From Cephalothrix spiralis (lineage: Eukaryota > Nemertea > Palaeonemertea > Archinemertea > Cephalotrichidae), in contig JAUCNG010316624.1 in NCBI GenBank assembly GCA_032353305.1, forward strand, positions 1 through 12,130: a stretch of DNA of 12,130 nucleotides, in the 5' to 3' direction. Positions 1 through 7,800 of this stretch are shown one piece after another. Both the position numbers and the translations under genes were made by a program. The number at the start of each line of letters is the position of its first letter. Positions within the stretch are counted from its first letter, which is position 1. The notes under the pieces were generated by a model. That model had not been told where the DNA came from, did not search any database, and worked only from the letters and a program-made list of their open reading frames with translations.

Positions 1-233
1 AGCAGAATGAAAGTTGCATTCCATAAATATTTATTTTTACTGATTGTCAGTATTACACAAATGTTTCCTAATAGTCCCACTGTAATCATGGTATACAAAA
101 AAGCGTGCAGTAAATTGATGTATAGCATTCTTGAATCTGGGTTCTTCTGAAGTGTAGTAAAGTTAAATTCATAATCCTCGATATCTGACATGTTAAAGAC
201 AAGAATCGATGAATTTACCATAGAAGAATCCAT
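1..233 (-). CDS. Class A (rhodopsin-like) GPCR, N-terminal exon, partial
   Basis: Reading the minus strand from the ATG at 233 gives 77 codons with no stop to the window edge. The N-terminus is short and extracellular, with three N-glycosylation sequons (N7-S-S, N14-M-S, N24-F-T). A hydrophobic segment follows, about residues 41-64, containing GLLGN, the GxxGN signature of TM1 in class A receptors (N57 is position N1.50). The next stretch, SKNKYLWNATFIL, reads like intracellular loop 1 running into TM2. Class A receptors signal through G proteins at the plasma membrane. The ligand cannot be told from this fragment; the loop resembles orphan and melatonin/moody-like invertebrate receptors, which is only an impression. 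TM2 to TM7 lie outside the window. The start is the first ATG of the open frame, and an upstream non-coding exon is possible. The gene is head-to-head with SDHAF3, about 1 kb away. Confidence 0.85.
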   Translation of the reverse strand, partial: MDSSMVNSSILVFNMSDIEDYEFNFTTLQKNPDSRMLYINLLHAFLYTMITVGLLGNICVILTISKNKYLWNATFIL

Positions 234-1228
234 CTTAAAATCGAACGTTCTATATGGTTTTATCCTTCTTGTCTAACTAATATTAATAAAATAAATCTGC
301 AATAATTTCTTCGTTAATAGAATGATACCAAATGATTATAGGTCAATAATGGTGTGGTCTGTAGTTAATCAAACACATTACTAGACAATTGATGGTCATT
401 AATGTTAATCATAAAACACCGACGGGTCAGTTATAATGGAAAGATTATTATGATGGAGCCCTTGGTATCATTATAATTTTGTTTCACACGGAAATTGTTT
501 TTATTGATTGATTTTTGATACGGGACTGTACTTTATGTATTTAGCCCTCCCAGCTGTCCTCACCCTGGAAGTGTCAGAGAGTCACATATTAAGGCAAAAA
601 ATCAGGAGAATTTTGGGGAATTGGTAAAAAAAACTTTGATTAGTCAGGGAATTGTTGAGAGATTCTAGTTAAAAAAATCAAAATGCAATTCAATGTATTG
701 TCTTATAGCCAAGTCTGGTATACAAGACGTTACCCGTTGCGGAAATTTTTCGCATCGCGCAACGAAAGTGCAAAAAATTATTGTTTTGTTCATCAAACAC
801 TTATTCCTGAATCAATGCATGATTAGAAACTTGCCTATTTTGTAGGTTTAAACATTAAATCGCTAAGACCCCATTTAATGATGCTCCATTAGTATGTCAC
901 GAACGAAAACAGGCAACAATTTTCGGAATGAGAAGATAAACGAAATGAACTTATGCATTACTAAATAAGATGAATTTTTCATTCAGTTTTGTAGAAGTGG
1001 AAATCAAAATATAAGTTCAAGTCTAAGCTTTATTCTTGAACTTATGATCTAAATGGCATATAATCATACTATGCTGGGGCCGCTGACTCAAGGCCAAAGT
1101 GCCTAAAAATTGCGTTTCTAAAAAAATATTTCAAAATTATCCTCCCTTTGCTCAGCTCGATAACATTATTTCCGTGAATGAATTCGATGGTAATAATTAT
1201 TAACTCTGCTTTTTTCTGATTACAGAAA
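234..1228. other. Intergenic region between divergent GPCR and SDHAF3
   Basis: No coding region is supported in these 995 bases. The stretch is AT-rich and should hold the promoters of both divergent genes, but I see no convincing TATA or initiator element. Two small hairpins are visible: CGTTGCG/CGCAACG at 735-741 and 758-764, in a locally CpG-richer patch, and an 11-bp perfect pair ATAAGTTCAAG/CTTGAACTTAT at 1011-1021 and 1035-1045. The stretch around 555-675 (TCACCCTGGAA, then AGTCAGGGAA) looks like an old mobile-element tail and shares TCACCCTGGAA with 11513-11523. Confidence 0.5.
1211..1228 (+). promoter_or_regulatory. Probable splice acceptor just before the SDHAF3 start codon
   Basis: A T-rich tract ends in TTTTTTCTGATTACAG at 1225, three bases before the ATG. 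This is a good 3' splice site, so the 5'UTR is probably interrupted by an intron and the transcription start lies further upstream. The upstream exon itself could not be identified. Confidence 0.5.
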
Positions 1229-2959
1229 ATGACAACCAAACATGCAACCATTGTGCGGTCATTGTACAAAGGGATCCTTAAGTTACATCGTGGGATGCCA
1301 TCTGAAATGAGAGCTATCGGTGACCAGTACGTCAAAGATGAATTTAGAAGACACAAAAATGTTGGGCAAGAAGAGGCTGCTAAATTCTTGGGTGCTTGGA
1401 CGGTAAGGATATTTTTTTCATTGAATAACAGATCCGCTGCATGAAAAAAATTATTTCATTTTTTCCCCGCCTCATCACAGTGTTCGATTTGGCATAAAAA
1501 GTAGACAAAATTGAAAAACATGGAATTTCGATACACAATTTTGAAAACACATGTTTTTGGGTGCGTGGTTTTAAATATGGCAATGGAAATGTCATATAAT
1601 GTACCTATATCATTGCATAATGACGTCAAAACAACGAAGTCACTTTTTAAAAAACAAAGCGAAAAACCGCTGACAAAGTATATATATTCCAATAATCAAA
1701 ATTTTCGACCTTATTTGGCCATCATCAGTAAAAAAAGGAATTTCGATACGAAATATCGTGTATGGTTGTTTTTGGGTGCGCTAATTTTCAATGATAGTGA
1801 ACTATCATAATTTTGAGCAATTTACTGCAACACAGTCTTTTGATGACTAAAATTCCACTCAGGGATTTTGCTCATTACGCTGAAACTCCGGATCACCCTC
1901 AAATTTGGTCTTAGTTGCATTCAACGTAAATATTGTGAGAATCACTGTTTTTAGACCATTGTTCCCTAAGGGGGCAAGAAGGGGCATGATATTTTTTCAA
2001 GGTTAAAGTAAATTATATTGAAAAGAAACTGGGGACGAGGCTAAACCCGATGAAGGTATCTGAGTGAATTTTGAACAGTTAAAAATGGACTACATTTGTC
2101 TTGAATATTAATGATGATTACTCTAACATAGATTAAGTATACCAAGATAGTTTCAGGCTTGAGCCGGGCCATCAAGCGCCGCCCTATAGAATTTAAAACC
2201 CTGTTACTTAAAAAACTTAAAAGCCTTGTAAACATCGTCAATATATTGGCCATATCTTCAAGGCTATGCTACAGCCTGCAGTACAAAAGGGTTCTGGTCT
2301 TTACTAATAGAGACGCCAGCTCTCTATTTCTTATAAGTATAAGTACTGGTTGCACTGACTGTATCCTTAAAACCAGGGGCTACATCACGAACAGGGGCGC
2401 ATAGCTCCATAGCCATGTTAGTTGCGGTTAAGCGGCCGTTAAGCGTCTGTTAAATATATTTTTATCTCAATTGAAACGACACAAAAGTGTAAATCTTTAG
2501 CAACCGTCAGCGTGTTTTATCAAAATCAAAGGCTTAGGTAATAGTTAAACAAATATGATATCAGTTCATTTGCGTATTTTACCACTTCGAAACCGCAACT
2601 AACCTAGCACTGATGGTAATGCTAAACTTGTTCGCCCCTGTTCGTGATGTAGCCCCCTGTTTAAACCAATATAGCCCCCTGTTTAAACCAATATTCTCTA
2701 TGACAATGCTTTTTCTTTTTAGGAATATTATGTGACCGTTGCTAAACAACTTGCTGCAAGGAAAAAACAACAGACTTACGGAAAAGAAATACCTGACCAA
2801 GATCTCACACAGTTTAACGAAGAACAACTCGGACAATTATATGTTCTAAAGGATGAGGCTACACGGCCTAAGGACCCGGAAAACCCTTTTGGAGAACACC
2901 CTTTAGATAAGAAAAGTGACTGGAAACTCTCAGAGCGATTTGACAAAAAGCAAGAATAG
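1229..2959 (+). CDS. SDHAF3: Succinate dehydrogenase assembly factor 3 (ACN9/Sdh7 family)
   Basis: Two coding exons, 1229-1402 and 2723-2959, join in phase 0 across a GTAAGG...TTTTTAG intron and encode 136 aa. Human SDHAF3 is about 125 aa. The product is a LYR-motif family protein: residues 10-21 read RSLYKGILKLHR, with LYK as the LYR-like tripeptide. The family hallmark GDQYVKDEFRRHK lies at about 31-43, and EEQLGQLYVLKDEATRP near 100-115 matches the conserved C-terminal part. By family knowledge, SDHAF3 acts in the mitochondrial matrix and helps mature the iron-sulfur subunit SDHB of complex II. The start is firm, because an in-frame TGA at 1217-1219 stands just upstream. The intron falls right after the FLGAW(T) segment, where I recall a junction in the vertebrate gene. 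I see no defect, so the gene looks functional. Confidence 0.95.
1522..1780 (+). repeat. Dispersed direct repeat, two copies of about 44 bp
   Basis: GGAATTTCGATAC followed 31 bases later by GTTTTTGGGTGCG occurs at 1522-1565 and again at 1737-1780 with identical internal spacing. The middles are diverged. The copies are 215 bp apart, which suggests an old duplication or two ends of one mobile element. Confidence 0.55.
2371..2667. mobile_element. Foldback / MITE-like element in SDHAF3 intron
   Basis: Perfect 24-bp inverted arms lie at 2376-2399 and 2633-2656 (outer part GGGGCTACATCACGA on the left). A second perfect 13-bp pair, GTTAGTTGCGGTT, lies inside at 2417-2429 and 2591-2603. Weaker pairing extends outward (AAAACC against GGTTTAAAC). 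The interior of about 160 bp has no coding potential. It also holds GTTAAGCG twice, three bases apart, at about 2426-2445. This is the shape of a non-autonomous DNA transposon with long imperfect terminal inverted repeats. No target-site duplication could be fixed with confidence. Confidence 0.7.
2650..2693. repeat. Two exact tandem copies of a 22-bp unit
   Basis: A 22-base unit starting TAGCCCCCTGTTTAAACC is repeated exactly at 2650-2671 and 2672-2693. The first copy contains the outer edge of the right arm of the foldback element, so the duplication arose after or during that insertion. It sits immediately upstream of the polypyrimidine tract of the SDHAF3 acceptor. Confidence 0.9.
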
Positions 2960-3002
2960 TTGTTGCTAAGAATATAAGTTATCAAGTTAAAGAAATTATT
3001 TA

Positions 3003-3293
3003 TTTTGTGAGTGACCGTTTTTGGATCACTTTTATTGAAATCTGAGTGATATTGCTAGAAGAAAAAATTCGGTTGAAGAAATATTCTCAGAGATTCTTCG
3101 AAAACTGAAAAATATAACTAGAAAGAACTAGTTTCGAAACAAGGTTATTAGTTATTATTAAGAAATAATTGTTTATGTGATCGAGTGACAGTTTTTGGGA
3201 TCACTTTAATTGAAATCTGAGTGACACTACTTGAAAAAACTGCTGGTGAAAGTATTCGCAGAGATTCGCCAAAAGCCGAAAATATATATCTAG
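3003..3293 (+). repeat. Diverged tandem duplication in the SDHAF3 3' region
   Basis: A block of about 120 bp at roughly 3003-3122 recurs at roughly 3171-3293. Shared landmarks in the same order are GTGA(C)..GTTTTTGG, ATCACTTT, ATTGAAATCTGAGTGA, TTCTCAGAGATTC against TTCGCAGAGATTC, and a final TAACTAG against TATCTAG. The copies differ by substitutions and small indels, so the event is not recent. It lies in the predicted 3'UTR. Confidence 0.75.
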
Positions 3294-3313
3294 TCCCTGA
3301 ATTGTCAGATATA

Positions 3314-3319
3314 AATAAA
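3314..3319 (+). terminator. Candidate poly(A) signal AATAAA for SDHAF3
   Basis: AATAAA is the first canonical hexamer I noted after the SDHAF3 stop, 355 bases downstream. A second lies at 3378-3383. Either could direct 3' end formation. Confidence 0.5.
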
Positions 3320-3613
3320 CCGTATATTTTTACGAAATTGAAACTTTATTTAAATGTGGTGAAAATTGGGTGAAAATAATAAACTGTTCAATTAATCAAA
3401 TAATTGCAAAACACCAAAAAAAAGCTAATTTACTTGAAGAACTAATATTTGAGAGTAGCAATAATAGTAAAAAAATTCATAATCACATAACAGTAGTGTA
3501 GTTGCACGTATAGACTTAATTTTAATACAGCTGGGAAAACAGAGAGAAACGAGGCGTGCCGTGACGAATTTAACTATTAACAACGAAACTTTAAAGGTAA
3601 GAATTATAAATTA

Positions 3614-3638
3614 TTTATTTTAAATTAAGACATTTATT
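3614..3638 (-). terminator. Candidate poly(A) signals for the minus-strand TPR/ARM gene
   Basis: TTTATT on the plus strand (AATAAA on the minus strand) occurs at 3633-3638 and 3614-3619, about 80-100 bases past the stop codon of the minus-strand gene. This would give a short 3'UTR that does not overlap the likely end of SDHAF3. Confidence 0.5.
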
Positions 3639-3715
3639 GATATGAAAATCAGCTGCCATTTTACAAAATCAATATGATTATTTAATTGTTATGCTATATA
3701 TAATGATGCTTGAAG

Positions 3716-4868
3716 TTAATCTAAATCTCTTTCGGGTTCTCTTTCTCCCAAAGTTGCATACGATGACTGTAAAGCAGGGTCTGGTGATACCTGAAAACAA
3801 AGAATAATTCGATATAGATTTAAAAATTCCTGCATTTCGTGCGTACGGACGGATGGAGTCTTAAGGGTAAAATGTAATTCAATGAGGCAGCCTGTTAATG
3901 ATTCTTGAAGTTTAAAATTGTTCTGATAAGTTCGTATCTCGGTAATCAGGAAGTTTAAAATTATTTTGAGTGCTGGACTGCTGGGTCTAGGACTCTGGAT
4001 GACTGATTGTTTGGTTGTACAGATCGACTACCCCTTTAAAGATAATGGGTACAAGGACTCGGAAAAGGCTAAATTACTGACATCTCATGACGTCATGGTT
4101 AGGACTTTTTTTAATTGCTTGGTTTACGGACACCGGCGACACAAATTTCCGAAAAATGGGATTAATAAAAAATTCAAAATTTTTTTTTTTCGACCGCCTA
4201 CGTACTTTTTGGACACCAATATAAATAATTAAATTTTTTTTTTACCGGTGACGGAAATTTCAGTCGTCGAATGAAAAAAAACGTCTGGTACAAATAAAAT
4301 AAACTTATTTTTTACCGCTGACGTTCAATTCAACATTTTATTATAGAAATAGGTCAAATTATACCTCAGAATTCAATTTGCACGAGATTTAAAAAAAGTT
4401 GGACCAATTATTTTTTACCGGCGAAGGAAATCTCAGACGTCGAATGAAAAAAAAACGTCGGTTCAAAAAACTCAAAATAAAAAGTTAATTTTTATTTTCT
4501 TTTTTTCCCGACCGGCGACGCGATTTTTTGAAAAGTTAGTCCGTAAATCAAGCAATTAAAAAAAAGCCTTTAAAAACTAGTACCAAGATGGCAACCGGGC
4601 AAGATTAATGTTTTTGTTAATTTAGGAAGTTGTCTATGTATTACTACGGTGAACAGTACCCATACGATCAGGAACCCAGTCTACATACTGGTAACCCTGG
4701 CGAAGATATAAGATCAATCGGCTTGAAATATCACAGTATAGTTAACCATACCAACTATGTAAACGATACAATTCGACTATAATTTTGGTTAAAAAATTGA
4801 ATACAATACCTTGCGAGGTGATGACTTTGGTTTTTGGACCTGTTCCTGTGGTTTAGAGCGTGGTGGAC
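3716..4868 (-). CDS. TPR/ARM gene, last two exons (basic then acidic tail)
   Basis: The exons 4868-4810 (59 bases) and 3790-3716 (75 bases) encode the last 44 residues. The first is rich in Pro, Lys, Ser and Gln (PPRSKPQEQVQKPKSSPRK) and is probably disordered. The second ends ATLGEREPERDLD followed by TAA at 3718-3716. There is no EEVD-type C-terminus. The 59-base exon is joined by TTTACAG and CGCAAG|GTATTG, the latter a weaker donor, so its inclusion may vary. Confidence 0.8.
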
Positions 4869-7800
4869 CTGTAAATAAAAATTAGTTGATCTTGATCTAG
4901 ACTATGTGAGGTAAAGGGTGCATTAATAATCGGGTATACTTGTCCGGCCTTCATAAGTCAATTTAAAATGTGTTCAGTTCTTTAAGCGATCATTTTTATT
5001 TCGACTAGCATCGTCGCTTATGTTTATGTTAGGGACCGTCCATAAAGTATGTACGCTCAAATTGCCGCCTCCCCCATGTACGTAGTTATTACGAATTTGC
5101 TTCCACCCTCGGGGTCGAAATCGCACCACATATTTCGGGGGTCCGGTCGGTTAGCTCAGTAGGTAGAGCATGAGACTCATAATCTCATGTATGAGTGTTC
5201 GAACCCCGTTCGATCCACTTCTCTCGCCAACTGATCTAAACAGGCTACCACCTAGTGCTCCAGACTGGGTTGCGTAAATGCAAAATCAAATCAATTGCGA
5301 CGCATTCAATTGCATCGGCTTGTTGTGTATGATATACTTAGGTGCCAGGTGCTTATAAGGGTAAATTCTTGGCAAGCGGACCGTTGTGTCTATTCGAGAA
5401 TTTATCTGACGCCCAAAGAAGAAATACACCATGCCTTTGCATCTTGACTCACCTTGTTGAAGGAGAAAAATTATTCCATACTTTGCGAGCAGCATCTCGT
5501 TATTTTTTCCTACATTGAGCCGATTGATATTATTCAATGCTTGTTGACTAGATTGGAGTTTTCTTATATTATCATTGCAGAGAAGCTTCCAGAAGGCAAA
5601 TAGGGCATCTATAAAAATAAAGTTGTAACTAAATAAACATTGGAAACTATAATATCTTCCGGTAATATCTTCCGCATCATTCACCATGGCACTTAGTGTG
5701 CAAAATATGCAAGTTATTCACTCACTGAAAGCTAACCAATGTCTGGTTATATTCATGTTTATCAATTTGGTATGAATCTAGGCAAAGATTTTGTAGACTT
5801 TCTTCTTGAACATTTTCAAGTCATCAAAATCAACATTTCTTGAATTTTCTCTCTCAAAAATAATACACCAAAATATCAATGATAATTTATGATTGACATA
5901 AATATACAGTAGATATTTTTTTCGGAATTCTGGATTTTGTCGTTATAGATTTTCGTCTTTTCATATTTCTTACCCATCTTCTTTAAAAACAAAATTTTTT
6001 TTTAATTTACCGTAATTTTACAAAAAATGAAAATAAAAGTAAATAAGTATTTTGTATCAAAATAATGAATAAAAGAGATTATTTTGCCTTACATTTCTGC
6101 TCTGTTTGATCACTAGACTGCTGGGCAATTTTGAGTAATAGGTCCATTATTTGTTTACTGTTTCCTAAATATTCTTTATTTGTCTCATTTAAGGAACATT
6201 GCCATAAACCTGAAAATAAAATTGAAGAAAGTTTCGTAACGTAATTTTGCTTTTACATGTATTACTCTTTTGTTTATAATTACAGTATAGGCAAGACCTA
6301 TATCAGGATCAGTAGTTCTCCCTCAGTCGAATCGGTAATTCCCACCACCTATATATTACTGTCTTGAAAGTGCAGTACCAACGTCTCGAAAGAGAACTTT
6401 TTTGGAAGATTACAATATGACCCAACTTTATAGCAGACACCTCCTCAAAACACCAACCCCAAATCATAACTAGTTTGACATTTTTCACTTCAGACCTCGG
6501 TAGAAAACAACCACTCTTAAAACCTTGTGTTGAAAGAGAGATCAGTGCATAACAAAACACTCCATCCACCCGAGCCGTTCCCTGCACTTTCAATACAACC
6601 CCCTCGAATCGAAGTTGTCACTAAATGATGACTTCACAGTTAATTGGAATGCCTCTATCAGCTGGGCTTACCGGGCAGAACTAAAGTCTTTAGTTTGTCG
6701 CTTTCAACAAATTTATAAAGCTTATTACTATTAATTGAGAAGCTGTACTTGGAACTTACCTTGGATTAATTCATAAACATGCCATCTCACAAATTCCTGC
6801 CCTCCATATTTTTCAATGTGTAAATGTCCTTCACTTTTATATGAGGTTACTAATAGTTCTTGAAGGTATTGAAACATTTCTGGTTGGAGAGTGAACTCCT
6901 CCAGTTCATCATCTCTTGCAAGATATGCAAACAGTAGATTTGCCATCAACTTTATGTCTCTCTTAGGTGATTCTGTTCTTAGGTATTTGACCGCTTTTAC
7001 TATATTATCCAATCCCCTCAGATTCAGTCTGTTATTGATATCTCTAGCACATTTATAAAATGTTCCAATAATCGCAGGGAGTATACTCTCTCTGTATATG
7101 TCCAATTTTTTCTTGGCATGTGGTGTTTTATAGAGATCGAGTAAGTTATCATGAAAGGCTAAAATGGCTTGATCACTACTCAATTTTCTCCTTAGACTTT
7201 CAGAATACTCACTAGCTTTGTAAAGAATGTATATTGCATGGTGTAAACTCGCGATTTCGTCTCGTTTCAGTTGATTTTTTAAATCTAAAATTCCTCCCTT
7301 TTTCCGAAATATTTTAATGCAAATGTTCACTATTTCTTGAGTTACTATTAAGTCACCTAAACTAGATCTTAGTTTATTCGATTCAGTGAAACGATTTTTT
7401 CCATTTATGTTACAGATTTCATAAATACTATTTTCCAGTTCTCCAAGATTTTCTCTAATGTTCTTACTCGAAAAATCCTGATCACCTTCGCCATTATTTG
7501 AATACTGCTTAATATTTGGAATGATCTGCTCCTTTATGTTCTTTAGAACGGTTTCACCATCTTTTATTTCTTCAATCCCATCGATATGGACCGATTTCTT
7601 TGAATTAGCTTTTTCCTACAAAAAAATAAAGAAGTATTGATCAGTATTATAGATATTGTAGTTTAATAATATTTTTTGTTTAATTATAAGATTCTTACAC
7701 TGTAAGGGGACTTAGAGGTTTATTTGTTTAACCATATGCAGTGGCGTAGCTAGGGTAAAAATCTGGAGGGGCAGATCTATTATCTCTGTCTTTTTAGTAA

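Larger units (their letters stand above)
1403..2722 (+). other. SDHAF3 intron 1
   Basis: Intron of 1320 bases between the two coding exons, starting GTAAGG and ending CTTTTTAG. It contains no convincing gene. It holds a duplicated block (1522-1565 and 1737-1780), a foldback element at 2371-2667 and a 22-bp tandem duplication at 2650-2693 ending 29 bases before the acceptor. Short open frames at 1511-1810 and 2159-2404 have no recognisable domain and are treated as chance or as mobile-element debris. Confidence 0.8.
2960..3715. other. Convergent 3' region between SDHAF3 and the TPR/ARM gene
   Basis: The two stop codons face each other across 756 bases. No coding region is supported. The stretch holds the 3'UTRs and poly(A) signals of both genes and a duplicated block of about 120 bp. 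The rest is AT-rich without visible structure. Confidence 0.75.
3791..4809 (-). other. Last intron of the TPR/ARM gene
   Basis: An intron of 1019 bases. It holds a CpG-containing tandem repeat (about 4120-4525), several poly-T runs and an opposite-strand 48-codon ORF at 4636-4782. An open frame at 3966-4232 on the plus strand begins with GTG and has no recognisable domain. Confidence 0.7.

Noticed and set aside
2159-2404. 81-codon plus-strand frame in the SDHAF3 intron
   Set aside because: It starts without ATG, runs into the foldback element and shows no family pattern.
3966-4232. Plus-strand open frame with an exon-like part at 4023-4097 (CAG before, GTTAGG after)
   Set aside because: The donor is weak, the phase does not fit the ORF at 4636, and the frame starts with GTG and shows no domain.
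5145-5216. Functional tRNA-Met gene
   Set aside because: The acceptor and T stems contain several mismatches, so a SINE head or pseudogene fits better.
5286-5687. 133-codon minus-strand open frame
   Set aside because: Only 5453-5608 is exon. Good acceptor and donor sites with fitting phases bound it, and the rest is intron read-through on both sides.
6309-6593. 94-codon minus-strand open frame starting with Met
   Set aside because: It lies inside an intron and coincides with an inverted-repeat element. No recognisable domain and no supporting splice sites.
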